The notes below the pieces were generated by a model, which saw nothing but the letters and a program-made list of their open reading frames with translations, did no database searches and was not told the origin of the DNA. Shown here one piece after another: positions 11,919 to 26,900 of a stretch of 64,000 nt of DNA. A program made the position numbers and the translations under genes. Numbering within the stretch: the first letter of the stretch is position 1; each line of letters begins with the position of its first letter. The stretch is from Smittium mucronatum (lineage: Eukaryota; Kickxellomycota; Harpellomycetes; Harpellales; Legeriomycetaceae), in NCBI GenBank assembly GCA_001953115.1, contig LSSL01000998.1, positions 30,346 through 94,345 on the forward strand. Direction: 5' to 3'.

Positions 11919-14900
11919 CTACTAATTATAATCTTATTTATAGCTAATCAAGAGACACTAAGATATTGAGGATGATAAGAAAGGAAAGGGAAAGAAAAAA
12001 AAACTGTTGGATTAAAGCCCCTAATAAAGATGTAAAACTAATATTATAAAAATATACTGATTTTGCTAAAATATCTATAGATGGAAATAAAGTGTAGAAT
12101 TCCCAATATTTTAACTTCCATTACAAATTTAATGCTGAATCATCAAACCGCATACATTTTTAACAAATTAAATGTTTAAATTTACTTTAGCTAATTAGGA
12201 TTACTACAATAAGCACAGGTATTTTTTTAGTTTCCTAAATAGGATTATTTTCATTTTTTAGTACAGTTTTTAATGATGATATCTTGCAAAAAAGATTCCA
12301 TAATGCGAATAATATCAAACTAGCCTTCAAATCTGGATTTGTCATAAAAATTATTTAAATCTTTTTATTCTCGCATTAAGATATTTTAATTCATAATATT
12401 AATCAGAAATATAAAATCGAGTTTATGTAAAATAAAGTTTATTACAGAAGAATTACCATCTCAAGTACATGAAATCCTCATCATATTAATGAACTGTTAC
12501 CCAAGGGAATATGATATATGCTTACAAGCAAATATGATTATTTCTGGGATTGATTCGAAAATTTTATTTATTTGAGGTTACCAAAATACCAAAATTGTAT
12601 ATATGTTTAGGCACGTATTTGCTGGCTAATTTCAAAAGGTGTAAAAAAACACATAATTTTCTCGAGAATGGGGATGCTAGCACCTTCTTTGAATAGACAC
12701 GAAATATTCTGAAATATACTCACTAATCAAAATTTTAATTGGTTTTTAGTAATATTTCATTATTTATGTATATTTTTATCCAACTTCCAATATAATTCAC
12801 CTCTAATAAACCTCTTTTCTAGGTCAGTATATTTCATCCTCATTTTCCTAGAGATACCTGAAAAGAGTTAATTGAAATTTTTTTGGTAAGCTTTGAAATC
12901 AAGTCCCTGAACTGTTTTAAATTAATCTTAATCTTATGATAACTTCCATGATCGCTTTCAAGTCGTTCAACACTTAAAAAATATATGAAAATTTCTAGAT
13001 TTAGATATAATAGTGGAGTCAGGCTTTTATTCTTGATTTAGATAATTTTTACCTACCCCTTTGAATATTAGGGCTTAACCAGAGAATAAAGAAAAAAAAT
13101 TACTGAATCTTATTTTATTTTAACTTGATAGAAATTGGTGGAAATTGAAAAACAAAACCTCAAAGAAATATTTTTTAGAAAAATTAAAATTGATTTTGAA
13201 TCATAATCTTAGTAGTCTCTTATAAAAACATGCAGAGATATAGAAATACCGCTACAATAAATGAAAATAAAATTTCTAAAATATAAAAAGTTAAATGTTC
13301 CAAATAAACCACCTAATTTCAATAAAAATAGAAGTTTTATAATAATAAAATGCATAATAACTATGTAATTATAAATTCATTTTTTTACTACGTTTTCAAA
13401 AAAAAACTAGTAATTTTTTAGTTCTAATTTTTGATTTTTTCTCAAAAATAAAGTCTCAAGTTTTTTTTTTTTTTGAAAATTTAAAATTAAATCTTTTTTC
13501 AGTCATTTATTTTCATAGAGTTAAAAACTATATTTTAGTTTATCAAAAGGAAATATTTGTATACATATTTCAAATTATTGTTTTACGAGAGTATATATCT
13601 AAAAAAACAAATTTTAAATGTATAAAAAAAAAAATCTCTCATTTTTCTGCTCACTACAAAGCAATATTTGATGAGAAAAACAAAAAAAAACTACAATATA
13701 CTTATAAAATCTCATTTTTAAAAGAATTTAATTGTTTATTGGGTTTTATTCATAATTTTTTTGAATTAAGGAGATAGTTTTTTGCTTAATATTTAAAATA
13801 TTAGTTGAAATTGCCTCAGTAAAATATGAGATCTATATGTTCAAGGAATAAAATTGATAATAATTCAATAATAGTAAATTATTTTTACACTAAAGCGAGG
13901 ATGGTGTAAAAATCTGAAATAAAACCTCTGGATATAAAATTTATAATATATTTAATCTATAAATACTTAAAAACCTCTTAAATACAAACCACCTAAATAA
14001 AAATTGCTCAGTAACTCGAAAAATGAGAATTTTTGACTCGGATTAACAAAAAAAATTTAAAAAATCATTTTAATGACGCTATATATTCTAAGCTACGCCG
14101 TCAATTACTTATAATAATCTTTAGTTTACAGAAACATTATAAATAATAAAAAGTTTTGAATTCACTTTTTTTATTTTCACACTCTAAATTTTGAGTTCAA
14201 AGCATAGATGTTAATTTAGAAACCACAAACTAATATAAAACCAAACTGAATTTATATGAGGCAGTTAAAAATCTATAAGAAAAATCCGCTTATATTAATA
14301 CTTATTTAAAAAGTTTAGGATCCATCCCATATTTAATTTGGCACTGTGATTTCAAAGCATGTAAAATTGTTAAAATTATTTTATTCAGTATTTCTGAATT
14401 AAACCTCATAATATTTATTATTTTATGAATTAGAAATTAATACTAATATTTTCACTGGAAACAGAATATTTAAGGTTTTATTGAAATGTGAGGGAGATAT
14501 TCATTTTTACTAGTATCTTCAAAACACATATTATCTCAAACTAATAAATTCTTTTATGAACATAAAATTATGAGAAAACTTTTTTATCGAGAGTCATGTT
14601 TTTTTTTTCTACGTTGGCAGAATTTCTAAATCAATTATTTCCAATTTAAAAGCTTTTTTTGCAATTATAAATTAAAAATCATCCATTTAATAATTTTTTT
14701 AAAAAAAATGCAATGTATATGTTGAGGAGTTATATTTCAGGCAAGCCCTTTATTTTTTAAACCTATCATATCACCCTAATTATTCTGTACATCTAATAAC
14801 TTCTACTTATTTGAACTTGGTATTGTTTTTTTCTTTGGTTATATTTTTCGTATTTTTATTATATTTATCACCTTTTTATTTTTTTGAGGATTAGATATTT

Positions 14901-17900
14901 TATTGTTTAAATAAACACTTAGAGAAAAAAAAATTGAGGATTGGATTTAATTATTTTGAGGTGTAATTTTACTGTTAATTGGAAATAATATGGATTTTAT
15001 AAGAAATTAGTTTATTGATTAGTGGTTAGGGCTGAAAAAAGAAAATTGAAATAAAATCCGTTGTCTTATTTTATTACATTTTGATAATAACTTTTTAACT
15101 TATTAAACCTAAAATAAACTTTTCTTGCTGCTTAATCCATTTTTTTTGGAAAAAACTTTTTTATTTATACTGGGATATGTTTTTATAGATATATTGGTTT
15201 TTTTTACTATTTAATTCCTAATAAAAGCTGTTTATCTTATTATATTTCAAGGTTTTATTTATATTTTTTTTTATAAAATTGATTTTATTTGCTTTATACA
15301 ACAACTTTTTAAAATTTATTTTTTGTTAAAAAATACTTTATAAGTGCGACATTTATAAATTTTTATTTATAATTTAGTGAATTTCATATATAAACTACTT
15401 CTTAGCTCATTTTTAACTCGCCTCTGTGCTCATTTAAAATTTTTAAATCTTTCTTATTAGGATAACATCAATAAATAACTTAATTTATGCCACTTCCACA
15501 TTTATTTATTTTTAGTCTTAACAAAAAACATAAATACTTTAAATTAAAAATTAAAACCGGTACAAAAATAATAATCAATAAATATTTTTTTCTAATTATA
15601 ATCATAAAAAAATTCAATTTTTTTAGGGAAAAAATGCATAATTTGAATCAAGTGTGCAAAATCAAAAAAAATCCAAACAGATTTAAATAAATTAGGTTAA
15701 CTTTTGAGTGCAAAAAATTCATAGTAAAAAAAATATCAATTGGAAAATATTAACCAGTTTAAAATTTAAAATCTTTTATTAAAAAATTAATAATAAGTCC
15801 CGCTTGGAAATTATTGTGAATTTAATAAAAAAACAAGATTCTTATGACCAAAATATCACTCATTTCGAAGAATCCTTATAAAAAAAAGTTTTTTAATGTG
15901 ATTAAAAAATATTTTGGTCGTCTCATAAGTAAATTTTTTGTAATACTTCTATGATTATATCCCTATAAACATGTTTTGTGAACCAATCTTGATTTATTCC
16001 TTATTTATTCTCCATCGTTTAAAAGTTTTACGATATCAAAAAATGTTTAAGAATTCATAATATTACAAATCACTATTATTTTTCTATTTATCTCAAAAGA
16101 GAATTAAAAAAATTAAATCTAATTAAATTTACAATAAAATAATGCAAAGATATATTATTTTTTAAATATTGCATGAGTTATGTTGAAAGAATAATTATGT
16201 TTGCTTCAAAACCATCAAATAAAAATTATGCATGAATAGATCAACCTAACACTCGTTATATTATAAATAAATATAATTATCTCTTTAGTTTTAAATTTTA
16301 GCATTTTCAATCTTGAAAAAAAAAACCTATTTTTTTTTCTAGTTTCAGTCTAGTTTTTCTGATTCTTATTTATCTTTTTTGGTTTTCTTTACTTTATCTT
16401 ATAAAAAATTCATTTCATTTGAATTTAAAAATATAAAATTCAATTAAATCGATAATTCCAAAAATCATGTACTCAATTGAATTAATTTTGTCAGCTTCTT
16501 AAGAGTATAGTTTTCAAAAAAAATTATAGACTAAATTTTTTTATATTTAAATGTAGCAAGTAAATGTTTTTTATTCAAAATAAGGAGCCCAAGGGCTTAT
16601 TACCTATATTCCATAGAATATATTCGATTTTAATTACGATAAAATATTATATTTGTTGAGTTTACTCAATTTCAATGGATGTTTTATTTTTATTTTTTTG
16701 AAATATATTTTCTTAGACTGAACCCACTAATATACAGTAAATATAGGCATTTTATGAATACATATTATATTATTTTTTTTCATAGATAGTTATATTGGTT
16801 TATTTTTCCCTGCCTGGCTTTCTGAATTATTTTTTTTATATTTAAAAAATAAAGTTAATTCTGAGACTAAAAAATTGAAATTTTAACATCAATAGTAGAT
16901 AAAATAGAATGAAGCTACTTTTAAATTAATCAATTATTTTTATAAATTTAATTAAATTTATAATGTGCAATAGACTTATTGTTTCATTATTATAGAGCAA
17001 GAATGCATATCAAAAAATAACATTGAGAATTGATCTAATATTTGATTCTTTAGTGAATTCACTTCATTTTTTGAAATTAAAGATCTTTTTACCATTGAAT
17101 TAGCCTCTTCTAATATTTTAGAATTTTTTTTATTTTTTTAAAAAGAAAGACTTTTATTTTATTCGAAATATTCTTTTTTGATAAATCTTATAAATTAATA
17201 CTTGCATTTTTATTAAAACTTGTTAAAGATTTGGATAAGCATGAGTTCAACCAAAGAATAATTATGTTTTAAAAAGGACAAGTATCAATAATCATTACAT
17301 TAAATAGCCACTAAAAGATTATAAGAAAGTTTAATTCCTATTTTTTTCGGTTCTTAGGTTTTTTCCCGAACATTTTTTACTTTTATGCTTAAATTTGATT
17401 AATTAGTAATTCTAAATTATTTATTAATTGGATTTTTCTTAATATTTTAATTGAACTTGTTCCTGAAACACATTTTAATTTTCTTAATTTTTTGATTTTT
17501 TAATTTTTTTTATTTTGAAACGTGATTTCCAATTCTTATCTATTTTTAAAATAATTTTCATTTTTACCTAATTCATAATAATAATTACTAGAAACCGTTT
17601 TTATAATATTTTTTGTTTTTAATTTATTAGAAAATGCTATTTTATATAAAAAAAAATTCTTAAACTTATATTTTATTATTCATAAATAATAATTTTTTAT
17701 CCATAAAAACACTAGTTTAATAATAATTCATTATTTTTTAATCAAATTATTCTTATTTTTTCTTATTATAAGGTTAAATATTTAAATCAAAAGAATGGAA
17801 AAAAAATTCAAGTTTTCAAAACCATTTGTGTAAATCAGTAAAATTTAAATTTTTTAAAATTTTACCTAGCTAAATTAATAAAGACTAAACAAAAATAATA

Positions 17901-20900
17901 AAATATGCTTATTCTTTTTTATTGTATATTTTTTATATTATATTCATATTCTAATAGGAATTTTTTTTTAATATTCAATTTAGCACTAACTCGCCCCTAC
18001 CTTATTTATAAAAAAAGACTAAAACACGAATTTAATCGTATTATGTCGAATTAAGTCAAAATTTTATGTCAAAGATGCATCAAAATTTATTTTTTTACAA
18101 TAAGAATAATAAAATTCAAATTTTATTTCCATCCTTTTCTTGATTTATCAATAAGAGTCGAGCTACTTTCTTCAGGATTAATTTATGCGGTTATAAAATT
18201 TATTATAAAATTCAGTAGGTTATAGAAAGTAGTTTATTATTTTCGGCTTGAAGTTTTTAACTTAACAGGTGTTTTTTTGAAAATAAATTAAACTATTTAA
18301 ATCAAAATAAAAACTATTTCAACCCTTTTTTAGATATATCTCCCTGATTAGAGTAAAATTACAGAAAATTTTTTCCTTGAATATATATTTCAATTTTGTA
18401 AAAATTATACATATTTTCACTAATTTATTAATAATTAATATATAAAGGAATAAAAAATTGATTTTTTTTATCAAAAATACAGTTCTATATATTTTTATAG
18501 TTTACTCCTCTCTTTAATTTTTTTTTCTTGATATTTATATGGTACAATATAAAATAAGATATTTAACTAAGTAAATTTGGAATGATTTAACTATTATTAA
18601 AATACTTATATTATCTATATTTATTCTTTCAAATTTGATAAATAACCAAAGTCGTTTTTGCATATCAAAAGAATTTTTCAAAAAAAATACAGGTGAAAAA
18701 ATTTGTGTTATTATCAGTTATTTACTGTAAAAAAAATTATGATGGATTTCAATCATGTAATTTTTAATTTTTTTTTATAGATATGATATGATTAAAGAAT
18801 AATAAAAATGATAAAAATATCTAAAAAAAAAACATATTAATATAATTTTATTAATAAATGAGATTTTATGAAATTTATACGTATATCCCCAAAAATGTAT
18901 AATTTTTTATTTTCTATAAGTTTGGAGAATAATAAATGAGGAATATTTGTTAATGGAGTATAATAATTAGATTTATGAAAAATTAGGGTAAGATCTATAG
19001 CCGTGTTTTTTAAGACTTTTTGCCTTAGATTAAGGTAACGTTAAAATAATTCATACATATTGATCTGATATAATAATAAAAGATTCAAAAAAATCTAACT
19101 AAATGAACAGCAAAGTTAAGAGCTTTTATTTTGGGTTTATTTTATAAGAATAATTTTTTAAAAAAATATTATCTTATATCAAATTTCCAAAAATATTAAT
19201 CACAGTAAAATATTTATTTTTTTAGTCGAATTATACTTTTTTTTTAAAAATAAAAATATCCCTAAAATATTGACAGCATCAATTTTTTTCAAGTTAATAC
19301 ATAATTTAGTGCATAATCTTATAATATTTTATTAATTGATGATCAAAAGGCTAAAACTATTTTATACTTGAAATTCTGCTAGGTCAATTATAAATTAAAA
19401 TCTAAATTTCAGCTTCAGTTCTTAAAATTTTGATTTTAAAGTTAAATAAAAACTCTTTATTAAACAAAAAATTTCTTTTTCTTCTTATTTTAGCCAAAAA
19501 ATATTGTAAGCTTGGTGTAAAATCAAACAAATCAATGCAATTTTATTCAAAATCAATCATTTTGGACCTTATTTACTATTATTAATTTCCCTTTTTTTTT
19601 CCCACAAATGTCATATTCTTTTTGTTTTATACTCGTTAACTCTAATTTAATGCCTAAATTTTATTTTTCTAATCGTAATTTCATTCAAGGTAGATTAATT
19701 CAACAACAAAATAGAAAAATCAAAATACTCAATGAAAAAATTAAACCGTTTAATTGACTTTCTCCGATTCTTTTTTAAAAATTAAAGCATAAAATTTCCT
19801 TTTTAAAATCGAGTTATTTTTATCTATGCTAAGACAGATAGCTGGAACAAAAAATGTTTATTTTTTAAATACTTTTAAAAACTTCCAATTTTTTATATTC
19901 AAGATGCTATTCCATAACTCTTTTAAAAAAAATTATTTTATTTTAAATTATTTGTCTAAAAAAAAAAAAATTTGTTAAAGCTACAGTACCCGCCAATCAT
20001 CTTTGGATATTTTTATTATAAACAATAAGAGTTATTTTTCCATCCTATTTTACCTTAGTCTATTATTATTTTTCACTAAATTGTCAATTTTCTTATACCC
20101 AAAGCAATTAATTTTACAATTTTCTAATATAAAATTTTGTTAATAAATAGTTTGTAGCAACATCACCCCATTCAAAATCATATTTAAAAGTAAATAAATT
20201 GATATATAATTATATAATAAAAATTTATCATATTTTTAAATTTTTTTTTAATAAATATTAATAAAAAACTCTTTCCTGTAATATAAATATTTGAAATTAT
20301 ATAAAACCCCCAAATATATATATATATATTTCAGCACAAAAAGCTGATCTGCCTTTTTTTTTCGAATTTCAAATTTATTTTGATTAATAAGTTAATAAAT
20401 TTACATCAATTTATCACTACAGTAAACTAGATCCTATAAATTTTACTATTTCAAAAGGGCTCTAATGAATATTATTTCCTATTTTTTATGGTAATTAAAT
20501 GATTTTTTAAAAGAATTATTTTTAAACAATTTATCCAATAATTAATTACCTTTGAATGTATATCACGAGTTTAAAAGAAAATAGTTGTTTCTCTCAAAAA
20601 TCAAAGTAAGTCAATTAATTCCACTTGATAGCATTTATAAAAATGATTGATTATGGTAGGGCCTCTCTTAAGTTTGCGCTCTGTTAAGCTCTTTTTAAGA
20701 AAGAAATTCCAACTTTTTTCTTAAAAGTAGTTATTAAATTTGAATAAATTAACGCGAACTTTATTAAATTTAATTTTCAAAAAATTAAAATTGTATTTTA
20801 TATATTATTAGCAAATTAACCATCATATTATATCAATTTAAAGAGATATAAAATTGGAATTTAATCGGATATTTGATAGAATTCATTATTATCAGTTGCT

Positions 20901-23900
20901 AATAAAAAAGTTAAAAAAATATGCGAGTATTTTTTGGATCAATACTAACTCAATAATTCAATTCTATTGCTTCAAACCGAAATACAATACCTAAATAAAA
21001 AAATTGGTTTTTATAATTTGTGGATGAACTAAATATTATAACATTTAACTGGATCTCATTGAAAATATTTAATTTTTCGAAAGATAAATTCCTCAAATTT
21101 TAATTGTTCCACGAGTAAGAATTAAGAAAGGTCCTACTTTAATCCAGAAGTTCTACCTGGTTTGAAATTTTTGAATAAATTAATCATAATTTTGGAACAT
21201 AAAATAATTAGAAAACAATATGTTTTTACTAAATCAATAAATTATTAATTAAAGATACAATTATCCCATGTAACTTAGTTATTTTTTATTCCCATAAATT
21301 TCAAGTTAATTTTATTAGACGTTTTTTAATATTATCGGGTTTAAAATACATAATTTGATATAATATTTCATTTATTTGTTTTCTTAAACGTAATTCTAAT
21401 TCTCATAAATTCATATTTTGAGAAATCACTAACATCTATCTGATTTTTAATTTTTTTAAGATAAATTATCTAACTAATTTTTAAAATTCCAAAAAAATAA
21501 AAAAAATCCGTATATCAATAGAAAGAATTAAAAATGAAATAATTAGTGATATGAAGAAAATAGATTTTATAAACCTTAATGAATTATTTTCTGTTGTAAA
21601 TATAATATATATTTAATATAATTTGTATCTAAGTATCATATTTTCTTTCAAAAAAAACTCTTGAAGTTTTTTTTTGGGAGTTTAAATAAATTAAAAAACT
21701 AGAATAGAATGTTTATAAATCATATCGTAATTATCAAAATTATTATTCGGAGTTTTTTTAATAAATAAAGCTAAAATAAGGATGATGGGATATAATATAG
21801 GTCCTATTTTGATTTGAAACATGTCATAGCTAATAAAATTTCGAATATATCCTTTAATCACGAATTTTTAGCATAACAGAAAAGGAAAATATGTTATCTT
21901 TGTGTTATAAAAACATATTTCTATATAAGTTTCTTAAGCCACTTTTAATTTAAACATAATTTAGATTATCTAAGTAGAAAATGACGAAAAAAAATTTTTT
22001 TTTTAAAAAAAGCACAATATTCAAAATAAAGCTCAATAAAACTTTAAATATAAAATAAATTTTTTTTAATGAAACTCTAAATTTGAGCTTCTCATATTTT
22101 TATACCAAATTATTAAAGAAAAAAACTTTTTTCATAATGATGTTAAAGCATTATAATTCACTATTTCATATATATCTTTTGTAAACTTTTTATTATTATT
22201 TTATTGATATAATAAAAATTTGTTTTATCTTCATATCAAAAATTACACCCAATTCTAAATAAGCAAGTATATTTTATGTACCTGTCGCCCCCCTCCCCTC
22301 TAATATTTGTTAGGTTCTTAAATTATTGAAAAAATGAATCTAAGTATAAATTAAATATGTAAATATTAATGTTTAAGATAGAAGATTTTACGAAAAGTTA
22401 AATTGATTTTTTGTTGCTAAAATTCAAACCCGTAAAGTTTTCTTAGTTGATTTTTTCAAATTAAAATAAATTCAAAACCTTTTAAATTTTTTTATTGTAA
22501 CATTTTATCCCTAATATATTCAATAATATAAATAGATTTTTTCGTGCTTTTTAATTTTTTAATTTTAAAAATAATAAACCCCCAGTTCTCATCATTTTTT
22601 CTCTATTCTTTTCATTTTTTTTTTATTTGCGTACATGATAAATAATATTAACCAATTTTTTATACGGAATTAATGAAGCAAATTCAAGATCGATCAAAGT
22701 GAAGATAACTTATTTAATATATAATTTTTTTTTATAGTTTTAGATATTGTTTTTTGGCTTGTGCTCATAATAAATATGCTATTGAGTTTTAATTTAGGGT
22801 TTTATTTAGGATTGTTTGATTTATAAACATTATTTTTTTTATCAAATTATCAGTTTATTATTTCGATATTTTTCCTTTTTTTAATAGGATTAAATAGCCT
22901 ATAATTCGTGAAATTATTTTATTGCCTATTTTTTTATATCCAAGTGCCACATTTCAACTATTTTTTAATAATTAATTATCGATTTATCAAATAAAATTAT
23001 TTTTTACACAAAAGCCCATATTTTTATAACTTTTTGAAAATAGTTTCTATATCTTATTATATTTGTTATGGATCTCTTTTTTTAAATGATCCATTTTTTT
23101 TAAAGAATTTCATCCTAAAAATAATATCGAATTTCATAAAATTAATAAAATTTATTTCGATTGAAAAGAACTTTAGGCTTTGAAGTCTTTGTAAAAAAAA
23201 TCTACTCTTCAATTTTCACTACATTTATATCATTTTTTAATTCTTACTTTCAGAAATTTTTATTTAAATCATTTATAAATGAAACCATTTAAAGATTATT
23301 ATACCATAAAGTTAAATATTTTTTTTGCAGAAAAAGGCAAAATTTATGCTCGTACCTTATTTGATTAGGGTTATAATTCCTATTATTGCCAAATTAACGA
23401 GATCAATTTTAATCTCAATTTTTTTAAACAAAAAAACTATTATATCTGCAGTATATTTTTAAAAATTATAGATTATATAGGCATAAATTAAGCCTCTATT
23501 CGAATAAATTTTAATTTTTTATTGAAAAAAACCCCCGTTTTTTTTTATTATAAATCAACATAATTGTATATGTAATGAACCGATAGATTCAGTACACGCA
23601 TTGGATGTTTCATCCAATGAAGAAATCTTCCCATAAGCATAATTGACTTTTAGAAAATAGAAAACTGTATAAATAAGGAAGCTTAGACATTTTGGAATGG
23701 CTAAGCTTTTCAACCTGTCTCTTTCCCTATCTTTTATATTTTTAACTAGTATATCCCTTTACCTTTTATCATTAAAATTATCCCATTAAACCTGATCCTT
23801 ACAGTATATATAATACAAATTGATACTAATTAGTAGACAAATAATAATAATAATTTTTTTATAAATATTTTTGTAGTTAGAAAAATTAAATTTTGGAAGA

Positions 23901-26900
23901 TTAAGTTACTATAAATACAGATGATTTGAATTATTGTTGTACTTATGATAATATCTCATCTATTTTCATTAATTTTTTATATATATTTTGTGCCATAATT
24001 ATGATTGATATATTTTTATATACACAAAAATGACTTTTTTCCGTTTTACTAAGTTTAATCGGGTTTCTATAATCTTGAAATCCAACTAAAAACTAATATT
24101 TATATTTAAATAATATACAATATATTCTTAATTCATTGATAATCCCAAAAAAAACACTCACATATATATATACCCAATAAGCTGAAAAATACTTTTAATT
24201 TTTACCTTTTTCATGGAAAATGCTGTTATAAAATATTATATAGTGGCATTTTCTATTCATAAAATTGAATTCCTTTATAATATATATATAAATGTTAAAT
24301 GAAAATTTTCAGAATTATCTTAGGAATAATAAAAGCTAACATAGGAGTTAAATTAATGGGTCATCCAAAACTTTAAAATAGAAAATTATAAAAAAAAACA
24401 TACACATTATAAATTGTGGACCATTTTATTAAAAAATTGCTGTTTATTTCTTATATAGGAGCTTATAGCAAAAATTTATGTTTTAAAATGTGATTAATAA
24501 TTTATAAATAAATCAGTGATTTTTCGATAAATTTTTTTGCAAGATAAATCCATACCGTTTTTTTATATCTTGATAATTGAATAAATATTTTTGTGCTTTT
24601 AAATTAGTGCTTTTATCAATAAATAACCGGTTTTTTAATTAATATAAGGAAAAATGTGCACTATATAGTTCAATCCTGATAAATAAAAAACTCAGAATCA
24701 AAGTCAAAGTCAATAAAAAAGCTTTTTTTCTTTTTTACCTTTTAATATTTGAAATTTTTACGGATTTGTAAATATAAATCATTCAATCTGACTTAGTATT
24801 CCAATAATGATCCAAATTAAATATACTACTTAAATTAGAAAGTCCTATTATATATTTTTTATAGCTAAACCTATAGATATCTTCTATTAATAGAAAAATA
24901 ATAACATTAAATAAAAACCGGATTAATTTTCGCTATTTATCCTTGATAGGTTTTCAAAAATACTTATGATTAAAAGGTGAAATTTTTTAGAAAAAAAACA
25001 CCAAAACATCTATTTAAAAATTCATTTCCGTCTACTAGTAAAGGAAAAATAAAATTTTTATAATAAATCTTATTAAATGCAAAAAAACAATAAAAAATTA
25101 TAAAAATGAAAAGAAAAATGAAGCAGCTAAACTTATTTATAAAATATAGCAAATTTTCATATTAAAAATCTTTTTTTAGGTTTGAATTATCTAGTTTCAT
25201 TTTATATATCATAAAAAAAATACATTTCAGTTTTTTAATCATATCAGGCAGGATTTATATTATACTAGATACTAAAAAACGAATATAGTTCATAGCCGAC
25301 TATATAATTTAAATATACACTTTAGTAAGTAAAAATAGATGAAAATTAGTTAATAAATGCATCTATTTACAACTATAATGCAATTGATTTTTATAGAGTA
25401 TTATTGATATAACTCTATATTTTAAAATCTTATCAAAGCGGATTATAATAAATATAGTATTATAAAGGCTTTATGTTGCTAAAAAGTTACTATAAGACCT
25501 ATCCTTTAAGTAATTTAGTATATTTATTTGTAATAAAATATAATTGATAATGATATGTAAAAAACATAGGGATTTAAATTAGTTATATTTTCTAAATACA
25601 CATTTTTTCTTATTTATGGTTAGGATTCCTCTCTTTTTCTTAAATATTTGATGAATTATAAAAGATTGTATTTAATTTTTGTATTAATTTTATAAAAAAT
25701 TATAAGTTTATTAAAATAGTACTATTTTCAAATAAATGGATAATATAAAGTAAAAAAAATTTAAATTTAAAATTTAAAAAAGAAATAGATATTTAACTGC
25801 TTTCCAACTATAGAAACAATAAAAAAGTTTAAATTTCATTTAAATTCTACCGAAAAATACCATTAGATGATTACAGTTATCTTAATGACGTTTAAGGGCT
25901 CCAGAAAAGCCAAAATCCCTTTTTCTATATGAATATGATATTTTATAAAATGCAATTAAATGTAAAAGTTTACAAAATTGGTAATAAATATTTAAAAAAA
26001 CCAAAATCATACCTTATATAAGCTTGAATTATTCTTCACTAACTTCGCAACTATGATATAAATTTCACATCTAGAAATATCAAATAGTGTAATATACTGA
26101 AATTATAGTTAAAATATATATAAATTTGCAGCATAAAATTAACAATAATCAAAATATGAAAAATAAATAAATATGTCACTTTTTCGGCTTTTTATTCAGG
26201 AAATGACCTTTCTAACAACTATGTTACATTAAATAATAAGAATACATCGATTTTAAAGCCTAACTGGCTACGAAATTTTTATTTCTCAAAGGGTGTAAAT
26301 TAAAATTAGAATAAATCAACTTTAATTAAAAATTATAAATCTTATTATATTTAAAAGACTTAGATGATGAGTAAAAAGGTAGGGAGAGAAAGATATTACA
26401 ATTTGATGGATTATGAATTTTTATATCAAAAAATATTTATCATGCAGATATAACAATTGAATATGATTTCTATTTTTTGATTTTTTAAAATGCTAAAATT
26501 TATTCAAATAACATATTCTGAACTTAAAAAAATTATCATAAGCTATAATATTAATTTTACATTCGATAAGTATAGGTAATCATCTTGGCCATTATTTGCA
26601 TCTCTTATGTACTCATTATTTTTCAACATGATATTCTCTTTGCGAATCTGAAACTAAAACTTATATTTGTAGCTGTAAATACACCTATTTCTCCTATAAT
26701 TTAGGTTATTTTATTACCAATCTTATATTCAATAGATTTCTCCATTTTTTTTGAATAAGGCTAAATTATTTAAACATGTAGAGTTATAAAATTTTGAATG
26801 TTTTTTTCTCAAATAGAACCTTTGTTTATGAAATTTTTTTAAAGAAATATATAATTTTATAGGTTTTTCAAATTTATAAAGATATACTCTTTAAAAATAT

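Noticed and set aside
15487..15690. 67-codon open frame in the AT desert
   Set aside because: Composition is Lys/Ile/Asn/Phe only, as expected from AT-rich noise, with no homologue-like motif.
24970..25152. 60-codon Phe-rich frame in the AT desert
   Set aside because: Low-complexity T/A translation with no supporting start context or domain.
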